Assembly: GCA_031254105.1 (NCBI GenBank)
Contig: JAIRVB010000018.1
Location: 1 to 64,000 of the forward strand
Length of the DNA stretch: 64,000 nt
Source of the DNA: Chitinispirillales bacterium
GTDB lineage: Bacteria; Fibrobacterota; Chitinivibrionia; Chitinivibrionales; Chitinispirillaceae
Reading direction: 5' to 3'
The notes beneath the pieces were generated by a model. It searched no databases. It was not told where the DNA came from and was given only the letters and a program-made list of their open reading frames with translations. Shown in pieces: positions 45,708 through 55,107 of this stretch (position 1 is its first letter; every line of letters begins with the position of its first letter). A program made the position numbers and the translations under genes.

Positions 45708-48700
45708 ATGAAACTACCCATAAAAAACCCATTGCTCATCACAGCAGCCGCTATTATTGTATTTATATTACCCGCGGCGGTTTCAGGCTTCGGCAAAAAT
45801 AAAGTCCAATACCGGATGATGAGCTGGCAGCGCATGGAAGCTCCCCATTACACTCTTTACTATCATCAGGATCAGGGCCCGCTTCCTGAAATTACCTATA
45901 CGCTCCTTAATGATATATACCGCGACCTGAGCGGCAGGTTCGGATATGTACACAACTCAAAGGTACCTGTAGTCATATACGAATCTCCCGCCCTCTTTGA
46001 GCAGACAAACATAATCACTGAGATTCTGCCTGAAGAGGCCGGCGGTTTTACCGAATATTTCAAGAACCGCGTCGTTATGCCGTTTAACGGCTCTCTTCAT
46101 GATTTCCGCCACGTGCTGCACCATGAGATGATACACGCCTTTGTTTTTGGGATGGTTTACGGGGGAAGCATCTTCAGAATCACCAATGCGCAGGTGCCGC
46201 TGTGGTTCAATGAGGGATTGGCGGAAGTGCTCTCCGCGGGCTGGAACAAGGAAGCCGACATGTTCATGCTCGACAGAGTCACGAGTTCACACGTCGCGGT
46301 TCCGGGCCCGGAACTTAACGGTTATATGGCGTATAAGGGCGGACAGTCTTTTTTATACTACTTATACAGCACCGAAGGCGACAGCCTGTTTAACCGGATG
46401 CTCACGAGTTTCAAAACCGGCAAGAACGCGGAAAAAGCTATAGAACATGTTTACAAAAAGAAATTAGAAGCTCTTGGAATGGAATGGATCCGCGAACTGC
46501 GCCGCATTTACTGGCCGGAAGCGGGGCGGCGCATCAGCCCGGAAAGCAACAGTCTGCCTGTGACAAACAATATCAAAGAGAGAAGCCATATAAACCTGCG
46601 CCCGAGGATCTCTCCCGATGGTAAACTTGTCGCTTTCTACAGTGACAAAAAAGACTACACCCGCATTATTATCGTGGATACCAGTGGTAAAGAGATCAGA
46701 CAGATAGGTCAGCATGGATTTGGAAACACAATCGAATCGTTCCAACCCTTTAACAGCGGCATGTGCTGGTCGCCGGATGGCAGGCAGCTCGCGTTCACCG
46801 CGAAACTGGGAGGGCGTAACGAGATCAGAATTGTTGACGTCAAAAGTGGAAAGAACAGACGTACAATAAAATTGCCTCTCTCCGCAATTAACACTCCCGA
46901 CTGGTCAAAAGATGGTTCCAAATTAGTTTTTACCGCTATCGACAAAGGTCAGAGCGATCTTTACATGTACGATTTGACGACATCCGGTCTTAAACGCCTC
47001 ACAAATTCCGTACAATCAAAAAGTTTTCCAAGATTCAGCCCCGATGGCGGTAAAGTTATCTTTTCAAGCATTGATACAACCGGACTTGCCGCGGGGCCGC
47101 ACTCCGGAGCGCTCGGATCAACATGGAATATCACCATATTTGATATTGACAAAGACAGCAGCTTCGTTTTGACAAATACTCCATGGAACGACAGGCAGCC
47201 GGTCTGGTCGCCTGACGGGAACTCTTTTATCTTCGTCTCCGACCGCAACGGTATTGACAATTTATACTTAGCTGCGATTGACGCGCCCGGTCAGGCAAAG
47301 CCTCTTACAGACTATATGGGAAACTGCTCAAGCCCAGACTGGGCTCAAAACGGTTCGGCGATAGTTTTTGACCTTTTTTCAAAGCAGGCGTGGAACATCC
47401 GGCGCATGGAAAATCCATTAGAAAAAGTTATGGATGAACCTCTCGCGCTCACCAGATGGGCTGAGCATGAACAGGAGCGAAGTATCCCGTTCTTCAAAAA
47501 AAGCGATATGATAACATCAGCAAAAAAAGTTGATGATAAGGGATCAAAAAAAGCTGTGCTGACAGAGGTTGTTGATTCTGTTAACATCACCGATTCAACC
47601 GACTTATCTGTCTCTGTCGATTCTGTCAATACAACCGATTCCACAAATTCAACTGATCCCATTACCTTGGTTGATTCTGTCAACGTTATCGATTCCACGG
47701 ATTCAGCAGTTTCCGTTGATTATATCAATTTAGCGAATTCTGTTGACCTTATCAGCTTAAAAGATTCCGCCCAATTAGAAAAATTTGTTGATTCGCTGAA
47801 TCTTGCGCAAATTAATGACACTGCAAATACCGCGGAGGAAACAGACAGCTCCGACGGTGAAAACCTTGCCAGAAAATACGCGACTCCAATTTTTAAGGAT
47901 TTCATTTCCGCAGACACCCTGCCCTACCCTCTTTCATACAGGCTTCGCTTTACACCTGACCTTGTGATATTCGGGCTTGGTCTGAGCACTTACAGCGGCG
48001 CCTCCGGACAGTGGCTTGCCATGTTCAGCGATATAATGGGAGATCACCGGATCACTCTGGCCGGAGATGTGCAGGCAAACTTTAATGAATACGCTCAACT
48101 CTACCTGACGTATCATTTTCTGAAATACCGCGTCAATACCGCAATCGGAGGTTTTTACTCTAAAGACTACGCCCACGATGGTCTTTTCAACAGATATTAC
48201 CATGATATGGAAGCGGGCGGGTTTTTAGGGTTCAGCTACCCCTTCTCAATGTTTACAAGAGCGGACCTGCATTTTTTCGGACGCCGTATGGAACGCGCTC
48301 TAGTCTCAAAAAGCAATAACAGCGCCGCACAAAGACATGACGCCCTGCTGTCGGTACTCTCCCTCTCTTTTGATAACATTTTGTGGGGTATCACAGGTCC
48401 GCTTAACGGAGTGCGCGCCCAGACACGGTTCCACCTCTCGCCCGCCCTGTCTTTTATTGACGAACCATATATAGCGGGCGATGTTGACATGCGTCACTAC
48501 TGGCATATCGCGAAAACATTCGTATGGGCCAACCGCTTTACAGCAGGCGGATCAATCTCTCTTAATGATGACAAATCCGCCAGGCGCTTCTTTCTTGGCG
48601 GAACAGATAACTGGTTCAACTACGACGTTCACCGCGCGAACTATGACAATAACCTGCGGTACAGCTATTACTCCGACATAGTTTCGCCTCTTAGAGGGTG

Positions 48701-49028
48701 GGATTATTTTGGCGTGACAGGTGACCGGATGATGCTTATAAATTCAGAGTTCAGATTCCCGTTCATAAGAGAGATCTCAACCGTATGGCCGCTGCCGCTC
48801 CGTATCCGTTATGTTAACGGCGCTGTCTTTACAGACGCAGGATATGCCTGGGACGGCCGTGATCAAAAATGGAGCGTGCCTCTTCCCTCAAAACTTTTAT
48901 GCGGCGTAGGTTTTGGGATGCGGGCTAATCTTGGAATATTCGTACTCAGGTATGACAGGGGATGGCCCACAGACTGGCTGAGTACCGGATCCCCTGTCAA
49001 TTATTTTTCACTTGGGGCTGAGTTTTAA
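45708..49028 (+). CDS. Fusion of gluzincin-type metallopeptidase, TolB-like propeller and BamA-like barrel
   Basis: 1106 aa from ATG 45708 (GCAGGAG upstream); a TTG/other start at 45546 gives a longer, less probable N-terminus. Signal peptide (IIVFILPAAVSGFG). Residues about 35-270: peptidase-MA-like domain with zinc motif His139-Glu140-x-x-His143 and Glu169 (NEGLAE). About 280-560: PD40/WD40-like propeller (RISPDGKLVAFYS; WSPDGRQLAFTA; FSPDGGKVIFSS; WSPDGNSFIFVSD). About 570-700 a Ser/Asp/Val/Thr low-complexity linker. About 720-1106: surface-antigen/BamA-like barrel (PLRGWDYFGVTGDRMM; NSEFRFPFI; FVLRYDRGWP). The domain order suggests a self-anchored surface protease. Confidence 0.85.
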   Translation: MKLPIKNPLLITAAAIIVFILPAAVSGFGKNKVQYRMMSWQRMEAPHYTLYYHQDQGPLPEITYTLLNDIYRDLSGRFGYVHNSKVPVVIYESPALFEQTNIITEILPEEAGGFTEYFKNRVVMPFNGSLHDFRHVLHHEMIHAFVFGMVYGGSIFRITNAQVPLWFNEGLAEVLSAGWNKEADMFMLDRVTSSHVAVPGPELNGYMAYKGGQSFLYYLYSTEGDSLFNRMLTSFKTGKNAEKAIEHVYKKKLEALGMEWIRELRRIYWPEAGRRISPESNSLPVTNNIKERSHINLRPRISPDGKLVAFYSDKKDYTRIIIVDTSGKEIRQIGQHGFGNTIESFQPFNSGMCWSPDGRQLAFTAKLGGRNEIRIVDVKSGKNRRTIKLPLSAINTPDWSKDGSKLVFTAIDKGQSDLYMYDLTTSGLKRLTNSVQSKSFPRFSPDGGKVIFSSIDTTGLAAGPHSGALGSTWNITIFDIDKDSSFVLTNTPWNDRQPVWSPDGNSFIFVSDRNGIDNLYLAAIDAPGQAKPLTDYMGNCSSPDWAQNGSAIVFDLFSKQAWNIRRMENPLEKVMDEPLALTRWAEHEQERSIPFFKKSDMITSAKKVDDKGSKKAVLTEVVDSVNITDSTDLSVSVDSVNTTDSTNSTDPITLVDSVNVIDSTDSAVSVDYINLANSVDLISLKDSAQLEKFVDSLNLAQINDTANTAEETDSSDGENLARKYATPIFKDFISADTLPYPLSYRLRFTPDLVIFGLGLSTYSGASGQWLAMFSDIMGDHRITLAGDVQANFNEYAQLYLTYHFLKYRVNTAIGGFYSKDYAHDGLFNRYYHDMEAGGFLGFSYPFSMFTRADLHFFGRRMERALVSKSNNSAAQRHDALLSVLSLSFDNILWGITGPLNGVRAQTRFHLSPALSFIDEPYIAGDVDMRHYWHIAKTFVWANRFTAGGSISLNDDKSARRFFLGGTDNWFNYDVHRANYDNNLRYSYYSDIVSPLRGWDYFGVTGDRMMLINSEFRFPFIREISTVWPLPLRIRYVNGAVFTDAGYAWDGRDQKWSVPLPSKLLCGVGFGMRANLGIFVLRYDRGWPTDWLSTGSPVNYFSLGAEF

Positions 49029-49054
49029 AGTAAAATGCAGAAATAACAATGCAG

Positions 49055-49183
49055 AATGCAGAAATATTAAAATACATAGATAAACTATTCAACTATCTTA
49101 CCTGTTTTATTTCTGCATTAAACAAACTAAATTACAGAAAATAATTTACACTCTCGGATATTTTATTTCTGCATTCCGCATTA
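49055..49183. repeat. MITE-like repeat, compound copy
   Basis: AATGCAGAAATATT at 49055 and TATTTCTGCATT at 49108-49119 are inverted ends; a second ATTTCTGCATTCCGCATT lies at 49166. The sequence fits the inverted-end pattern of the copies at 43537 and 54131. The whole region 49029-49203 is otherwise featureless. Confidence 0.5.
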
Positions 49184-49203
49184 TGCATTATTATTTGTCT
49201 TAG

Positions 49204-50208
49204 TTATTCTTCTTTAAGCAAAAACTCATTATTCAAAACCTTAAAAGAAACTGACTTCGGGCGGTTGATATCACGTACTACAATACCCTCCTTGTCAAGA
49301 CCGCTGCCGGGGTATTTGCCTTTGGCTTTCTCAAGAAGTGTTTCCAGTGAGTACGCAAAACTCTCCCCCCGCTCTTCCAGCGGAACAGCGTTAATTTTAA
49401 GAGTGCCGCAGATCTCGCATATTTCATCATAAGGAATACATCTTCCGGTATCCAAATCTACTATGTCAAATACATACCATTCGATATTCGGAAGTCTCAA
49501 CTTGTTTTTCTGTATGCCGGGGCCGCAGATTTCTCCTATTAAACTTATATTTTTTCCAAAACCTGCTAATTTTTCCTTAAGATCGTGCTTGTAAACAGGC
49601 ATCCAGTACAGGGCGCCCGGATCATCCTTGATCTCCTTGTTGCGGCTGCAGCAGCCTACCTGTCCGTTCATGTGATAAACAGTGCCTGAAGTGCCATCCA
49701 TTTTTGTGGTTATATAGTATGGCCTGCCTGTTAACTTTTCGAGCAGCTCCAGAGCGGACTGAATCCGTATCTCATCAGATGTCGGAATACCGCTTGGGCG
49801 CTCACCGATAATTACACCGCCCGCTGTCGAGGTCTCGGGGATATACCACTTTTTAACCCTAAGTTTTTCGGTAACATCGTCTCCTTCGTTAAGACCTTCA
49901 AACTCAGGAAAAGAGGAGATGGGTAAAATAAGCCCCTGTGAGAGTTGGCCGCGCATTTTGGCTGTACGGATACGAAAGCCTGTACCGTTGTCAGCATTTT
50001 CCCGATATGAGGATTTTCGTAAAAATTCGTAACGCGGCTCTACCGGAATAAAACTGTCGACTTCAAAATATACGCCTAAATCTCCCTCATGAAACTCACC
50101 CTTTTTAGTGACGCACTGCCAACCCATAACATGAACAGTCTCAAGAAAATCCGAATCGGCGATGGCGCTTATTTTTTTTACTCTTTGAATTGTAACTAAT
50201 GAACGCAT
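49204..50208 (-). CDS. RNA ligase, Rnl5/DRB0094 family
   Basis: 334 aa. N-terminal OB-like module (about 1-120; RVKKISAIADSDFLETVHVMGW, GLILPISSFPEF), then a nucleotidyltransferase domain with motif I KMDG at 169-172 (catalytic Lys169), motif III-like YVFDIVDLD, motif IV GIVVRD and motif V SFKVLNN. The layout, OB first then ligase, matches the Deinococcus Rnl5 family, which seals 3'-OH/5'-phosphate nicked RNA or RNA/DNA. The substrate in this host is unknown. No RNA-processing gene is adjacent; the neighbours are the metalloprotease fusion and Fic. Confidence 0.88.
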   Translation of the reverse strand: MRSLVTIQRVKKISAIADSDFLETVHVMGWQCVTKKGEFHEGDLGVYFEVDSFIPVEPRYEFLRKSSYRENADNGTGFRIRTAKMRGQLSQGLILPISSFPEFEGLNEGDDVTEKLRVKKWYIPETSTAGGVIIGERPSGIPTSDEIRIQSALELLEKLTGRPYYITTKMDGTSGTVYHMNGQVGCCSRNKEIKDDPGALYWMPVYKHDLKEKLAGFGKNISLIGEICGPGIQKNKLRLPNIEWYVFDIVDLDTGRCIPYDEICEICGTLKINAVPLEERGESFAYSLETLLEKAKGKYPGSGLDKEGIVVRDINRPKSVSFKVLNNEFLLKEE

Positions 50209-50530
50209 CTGAGCCCCCTTTTTCAGCTTCGGTATTTTTGAGAGTTTATTAACTTGATTTTTATATTACGTATGGGAATACAGGTTATTGTGGCTTTTGT
50301 TAAGAGAAAACCCAAACCATATAAATAATGATGATTGTATAATCTCCGCTAAACGATGTTCCCAAAAGTAGAAATTTTCTGTACCGTAATATATAAAAAA
50401 TCAGACCAAAAACAAAATTGTTCAAGCGTCTCATATCAGCTTGCTTGTAATATACTAAGAATCAACAGGCACTTAATATTATATTCATTTATTGACTGTA
50501 CAGGTAATCAAATCACCAAATAGCATATCC
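50209..50530. other. Intergenic region, divergent promoters presumed
   Basis: About 320 bp AT-rich sequence between the RNA ligase and Fic genes. I see no gene, repeat or clear promoter. An in-frame TTG at 50492 would extend Fic by 13 residues. Confidence 0.35.
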
Positions 50531-51277
50531 ATGACAATATTTGAAAAAACAGACAAATACAAAGCCGCGATAGACAAACTGCGCCCGTTTGAGGAACCCA
50601 TTCTAAAGCAGCTGCGGGACTACTACCGCATAGGTCTTACCTGGTCATCAAACGCCCTTGAGGGAAATACACTCACCGAGATGGAAACCAAGGTGATTCT
50701 TGAGGATGGACTGACCATAGGCGGCAAGCCGTTGCGGGAGATATACGAAACTGTCGGGCACGGAAAAGCCTATGATTACATTTTCTCTATCTTTAAAAAC
50801 GCACTTATAACAGCCGAGAATATAAAAACTATCCATAAACTCTTTTATCAGGCAATCGACGAAAAAAACGCAGGCGTCTGGCGCGGGGAAAATATCATTG
50901 TCAGCGGAACAAACTATGTCTTTCCACCTCCGAAGCAGCTTGACAATCTAATACATGAACTTATACTGTGGATAGATAGCAGCCGCGCCGAGCTTCACCC
51001 TGTGCGTTTCGCAGCGCTGCTGCATCTCAAATTTGTGACCATTCACCCGTTTATAGATGGAAACGGCAGAGTCGCCCGCCTGCTCATGAACCTCGCGCTG
51101 ATACAGGACGGGTACATGTTAGCGGTTGTTCCCCCAATATTGCGAACCGATTATCTATCCGCCATACAAGCGTATCAGAACCGCGGAATTGAAAATACCT
51201 TCTGTGAATTTATAGCCGAACGGGTATACGAATGCCAGAAAGAGATCGCGCGGCTGCTGCATGTTTCTGTACCGTAA
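50531..51277 (+). CDS. Fic family protein (class II, self-inhibited)
   Basis: 248 aa from ATG 50531; no strong ribosome binding site is seen. The Fic active site HPFIDGNGRVAR is complete (His172 catalytic, Arg183). An N-terminal inhibitory motif S-x-x-x-E-G is present at 40-45 (SNALEG), so AMPylation is intrinsically inhibited, as in class II Fic proteins. A beta-hairpin flap (VSGTNYVFPPP) is the target-docking element. The protein adds AMP (or a related group) to hydroxyl side chains; its target is unknown. No antitoxin-like partner is adjacent, which fits class II. Confidence 0.9.
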   Translation: MTIFEKTDKYKAAIDKLRPFEEPILKQLRDYYRIGLTWSSNALEGNTLTEMETKVILEDGLTIGGKPLREIYETVGHGKAYDYIFSIFKNALITAENIKTIHKLFYQAIDEKNAGVWRGENIIVSGTNYVFPPPKQLDNLIHELILWIDSSRAELHPVRFAALLHLKFVTIHPFIDGNGRVARLLMNLALIQDGYMLAVVPPILRTDYLSAIQAYQNRGIENTFCEFIAERVYECQKEIARLLHVSVP

Positions 51278-51377
51278 ACAAAATTGACATGTGATATATT
51301 GTTCACATCAAATAAGTTGAACTTATAGTTGATCTCCTGAAAAATGCCTGTTGCGCGATAGTGTAGCCTTTCGTCCA

Positions 51378-51545
51378 TCATCCCCAGGTCACGCCCCAGT
51401 TTTTAGCGATGAGCGCATCCAGAAATTCCTCGAACCGAACCGGATCCATTCCTAAATTATCATCCTCAATATGAAAATTGCGCGCTTTATAATCAGTAAC
51501 CAAAAGCTCCATATGCCTCATTATGTAATCAACGGAGCGGCGCAT
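51378..51545 (-). pseudogene. Radical-SAM/B12-binding protein fragment
   Basis: A 55-codon frame reads MRRSVDYIMRHMELLV, TDYKARNFHIEDDNLGM, DPVRFEEFLDALI, AKNWGVTW. The pattern H/E-x-x-x-L-V-x-x-Y, then I-E-D-D-N, then R-F-x-x-F-x-x-x-L, then W matches the middle of B12-binding radical SAM enzymes after the Fe-S loop. The N-terminal B12 domain, the CxxxCxxC loop and the C-terminus are missing; a TAG lies six bases upstream in frame. It is a decayed gene fragment. The surrounding 51278-51700 sequence has no other gene. Confidence 0.5.
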
Positions 51546-51700
51546 TTTCTATGATTTCGCCATTTTTTTAATACGCAAGATTGGAAACAATTGACAAAAC
51601 AGTACAACAGAAAATTTCTATATAGAAAAAGGACGGGGATCGCCCCGCCCTGTTCTTTAGATGTACTGCCACCGGTTATCTCCGGCATGACCTCCGCGTA

Positions 51701-53929
51701 TTACTGGCAGCCCCCCGTTGGGCACGGCGCCGGTACGAATGTCGATTGGCCGATTTCCTCAAAGTAACTATTGTTATATATCGAAGACGCTTGACCCTTC
51801 GGGATCTCGCCGGTGCAGATGCTGCCACAGGCATTGTTCAAAGTGCTGCTGTTGTTGTCCGTTTTCGTGAACATCCTGAAATCACCGCGCTCATACCCCA
51901 TGAACGAGTTGTGATAGAAGGTTCCATCGCTCGTTACGGCATACAGATAATCGACTGTATATCCGTCTGAGTGCGTTACGCGCAGGAATGTGTTGTTGAC
52001 CGTAAACCAATTGCCGTTAGCGAGCATAGTCCGGCTGCTGCCTTGATTAACGGTGAACCTGAACTCGTCAACATCTACGTCTTTTCTGTAGTGGTGGGCC
52101 GAACCCTGGTTGTGCTGGAACCATCCCTGGTTTGCCCCGTCGAGCAGTCGCGAATCCTGTTGTCTAACCGACTGCGGAATGTTGACCATATCGACCATCT
52201 TATAATCATTCCCCGCTGCTGCTGCTAATTCCGCGCCGCTCTTTAGGTTGGATATGGTGGGTTTAGCGACGTTGCTCGCCGCCTCCTTCACTATCCTCCC
52301 GATATAACCGTTCACAAAACCCCCATCGGAAATAAGCGACCCTTGTGTTTCATCAAGAAAGATATATGCGTACTTCCTGACAGAACCTGAATTCGGAACA
52401 AACACTAAAGCGATGTTGTTTGAAGTGAACCATTGACCATCAATGTCGGCGATTTGGAATCTGTCGTTATAGCCTCTCAATCTCGCGGCGCCATCTTCCC
52501 AAATCCTGAGATCAAAACTGCCTATCGCTATATCACCCGACGACGTCCACCTGGCGTCACTGCCTGTAACCCACCGTGGGTCGCGGTAAGAATTCACCGG
52601 TTCACCGTCCAGCGTTGGGGCGTGGATATCGCACGCTGGAACCATGCCCGGCGGAAAGTCCATTTCCGCCGAGATGACTAAGCGCAACGCAGGACCTATG
52701 CCTTCGATCGAACGGATGAGGCGCCCTGTTATGTTGTCGCCTACTCCCTGCGCGTCGCGCCGCGTTTTCTGATTGTGTATGGCTCCGCCCGGCCCTATGG
52801 GATCAATCCCGCCCGAATGCGAAGCGTTCCAGGTGTTATATGCCCATTCTTCGTTGGAGTTGCCTATTCCTTCCAAACTGCTAAGGTGATTTTTTGCCGC
52901 GTACTCCCACTCCGCCTCGGTCACCATACGATAATTCCTACCTGTCATCCGGCTTAACTTGCAGGCGAATTCCATGGCGTCATACCAGGTCATGTTCGTG
53001 TAGGCGTTGCTGCCGCCCCAAGATGCACTGCCGCCCATCACAGCATGCCACAGATTTGTCGTCACCTCGGCTTTCCCGATAAAATAGCTGCTGACTGTCA
53101 CGCCTGACACGGGGGATGTGTTAGCGGGGCAGCCGCTGCTGCTCTCACATCCGATAGTAAATGTGCCGCCCGGCACGTATATCATGTCAAAAGAGACATT
53201 ATTCACAGTCTCCGTGAAGTTTTTCGCAGCCAGCGGCTGACTGAGCGTTATATTCTGGACGGGGTTAGTTCCTTTCACAGGAGTGAACGAATACGACACG
53301 GTGTTATATCCCGTAGCAACCGCGGTTATCGTCCAGGCATCGGAAGGGACTGAGTTTACCTGTTTCCGCATCGAAACATCTTCGCCGCCAAACGCGACAT
53401 TAATATTCAACGCCCCGCCGCGGTGAGTCAGCTTATTTGTAAATGAACTGCCGTTTACCCCCTTGACTGAAAGCAGATAAACTCCCTGTGCGATATTTGG
53501 CCGCGATATGTTTATCTCTCCCGATTTTGAGGCGGACGCTTTACTCTGCATGATCCGTTTCCCGCTCACCGAAAACAGCGAAACTTCCGCGTTTCCGAAT
53601 TGCTGCCGGTTAAGTTCAAGCAAAAACTTTCCGCGGCTGTGTCTGACTGCTGCCGGGACGTCTGCCTGTCTTTGAGCAATATAGGAAACCGAGGTGCTTC
53701 GGGGGATCAAGAGAGTCAGTGTTGTCTCAGTATTAGCCATCACATTAGTTTGCTCCCCTCTGGGGCAGCCAATGGAAAGACATACATCAAAATCAGGCAG
53801 TATCGAAACTGCGGCGTTTACGTTTACGCGGACAGGTACGTATGCGGTATCCACTCCCTGTGAAAATCCACCTATCGTAAAAACCACCGCAAAAAGCAGC
53901 GCTTTCATTGTGTTTTGCCGAATAGACAT
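51701..53929 (-). CDS. Secreted SUMF1-like protein with C-terminal repeated beta modules
   Basis: 742 aa. Signal peptide (LLFAVVFTIGGFSQG); GGAAGGTGG precedes ATG 53929. About 100-185 is a sorting-domain-like beta-sandwich (VSLFSVSGKRIMQSKA, GVYLLSVKG), usual at the C-terminus of type 9 cargo but internal here. About 240-420 is a formylglycine-generating/SUMF1-like fold (IYVPGGTFTIGCESSSGC, YFIGKAEVTTNLWHAVMG, NYRMVTEAEWEYAAKN). The last 270 residues hold two related beta modules with the same GQWFT/GNWFTVNN pattern. The SUMF1 catalytic cysteines are not evident, so it is more likely a binding than an enzymatic domain (inference). Confidence 0.78.
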   Translation of the reverse strand: MSIRQNTMKALLFAVVFTIGGFSQGVDTAYVPVRVNVNAAVSILPDFDVCLSIGCPRGEQTNVMANTETTLTLLIPRSTSVSYIAQRQADVPAAVRHSRGKFLLELNRQQFGNAEVSLFSVSGKRIMQSKASASKSGEINISRPNIAQGVYLLSVKGVNGSSFTNKLTHRGGALNINVAFGGEDVSMRKQVNSVPSDAWTITAVATGYNTVSYSFTPVKGTNPVQNITLSQPLAAKNFTETVNNVSFDMIYVPGGTFTIGCESSSGCPANTSPVSGVTVSSYFIGKAEVTTNLWHAVMGGSASWGGSNAYTNMTWYDAMEFACKLSRMTGRNYRMVTEAEWEYAAKNHLSSLEGIGNSNEEWAYNTWNASHSGGIDPIGPGGAIHNQKTRRDAQGVGDNITGRLIRSIEGIGPALRLVISAEMDFPPGMVPACDIHAPTLDGEPVNSYRDPRWVTGSDARWTSSGDIAIGSFDLRIWEDGAARLRGYNDRFQIADIDGQWFTSNNIALVFVPNSGSVRKYAYIFLDETQGSLISDGGFVNGYIGRIVKEAASNVAKPTISNLKSGAELAAAAGNDYKMVDMVNIPQSVRQQDSRLLDGANQGWFQHNQGSAHHYRKDVDVDEFRFTVNQGSSRTMLANGNWFTVNNTFLRVTHSDGYTVDYLYAVTSDGTFYHNSFMGYERGDFRMFTKTDNNSSTLNNACGSICTGEIPKGQASSIYNNSYFEEIGQSTFVPAPCPTGGCQ

Positions 53930-54263
53930 TTTAGACCACCTTCCGCAAAGTTTATTTTGTATAGACTGCTAAATCCGTATATATACAATATAACCAAAAT
54001 GGCAGGTGGGGACGCTATTATTTTTTAAAAGTTCAAAATCGTCAAACGCGCCTCTCAGAACCATAAGGATCCAATTCCGTTTATACAATTCCCGGAGTCT
54101 GTAAATTTATCTTTCGATCAACCCAAAAGCAAGTGCAGAAATACTAGGAACACTTGATAATACAACAAAAACTCTATCACATCCTTACTTTTTTATTTCT
54201 GCAATCTGCATTAATATTTCTGCATTGATTACGGTATAGCCTATGATATAGATTTACATTATC
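53930..54263. other. Intergenic region upstream of parA-like gene
   Basis: About 330 bp without a gene. It contains a MITE-like copy at 54131-54226. Upstream of the ATPase ATG 54264 I see no strong ribosome binding site. Confidence 0.35.
54131..54226. repeat. MITE-like 96-bp repeat, copy 2
   Basis: AAGTGCAGAAATAC on the left and TATTTCTGCATTG on the right are inverted ends; interior ACAAAAACTCTATCACAT matches the copy at 43537. Both copies have the same length (96 bp). Confidence 0.6.
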
Positions 54264-55103
54264 ATGAAAATTATCTCGGTCCTCAATCATAAAGGCGGGG
54301 TGGGTAAAACCACGTTTACCGGAAGTATCGCACAGGCGCTTTCTTTGACCGGAAAAAAAGTTCTGGCCATCGACAATGACAGCCAGCACAACCTTTCATC
54401 ACTGCTTAATGTAGGCGTCAAGCATCCCAACATTCTTGATATTTACGCCGCTTCCCCATCCGAAGCGCCAAAGTTGCTGCTTGGGTCAATTGTGAAAACC
54501 GGATTGCCTGGGCTCCACCTTATAACATCATGCAGCGGTCTGCTTGACAGCGTGGTTTCTGATCTGTTTCATCTTAAAAACGCTATAGAAGCCTGTGGGC
54601 TTGAGAGGTATTATGATTTCATTTTAATTGACAACGCTCCTGGGATGGACAAACTGCAATCATCGGCGATTAACGCGTGTCATGAGATATATGTTCCCAC
54701 TGAACTTAAGCAGTTCGCCGTTGACGGACTTGCGGAGATGGAACGAGTCCTCAAAGAACGCTGCCCTCAGGGCGGGCGTATCACAAAAATTATTCCGAAT
54801 TTCTACCGTTCCATCCGCCGTCAAAACACTTTCATAGCCGCTCTGAATACAATGTTTCCGGGAAGAGTTACCGAAACCCGCATACCGGTTGATTCTGTGT
54901 TTGACGAGGTTGTGACAGAGGGTAAAATTTTATTTTTACACAGGCTTTACTCCAACGGAGCCGCCTGTTATATTAAACTTGTGCATGAGCTTTTTATGTT
55001 AGATGAAGATGGTGTGTGGGATTCGATTGCGGACAAACGCATCGAACACATCCGCGCTCAGGCGCGTGACAGATATTACAAAAAGAGACGGAAAGCGGAA
55101 TGA
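54264..55103 (+). CDS. ParA/Soj-like ATPase
   Basis: 279 aa. Deviant Walker A with signature Lys (KGGVGKTT, 10-17), switch regions DNDSQHNLSSLL and FILIDNAPGMDKLQ, and VDGLAEMERVLKE. It lacks a ParB partner in this window, unlike chromosomal parAB. It sits in a coupled group with a tail-anchored protein and a class II aldolase; the ParA stop lies 4 bp before the next ATG. Orphan ParA-like proteins position other cargo, such as chemosensory arrays or carboxysomes; the partner here may be the next protein. Confidence 0.9.
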   Translation: MKIISVLNHKGGVGKTTFTGSIAQALSLTGKKVLAIDNDSQHNLSSLLNVGVKHPNILDIYAASPSEAPKLLLGSIVKTGLPGLHLITSCSGLLDSVVSDLFHLKNAIEACGLERYYDFILIDNAPGMDKLQSSAINACHEIYVPTELKQFAVDGLAEMERVLKERCPQGGRITKIIPNFYRSIRRQNTFIAALNTMFPGRVTETRIPVDSVFDEVVTEGKILFLHRLYSNGAACYIKLVHELFMLDEDGVWDSIADKRIEHIRAQARDRYYKKRRKAE

Positions 55104-55107
55104 AAAT

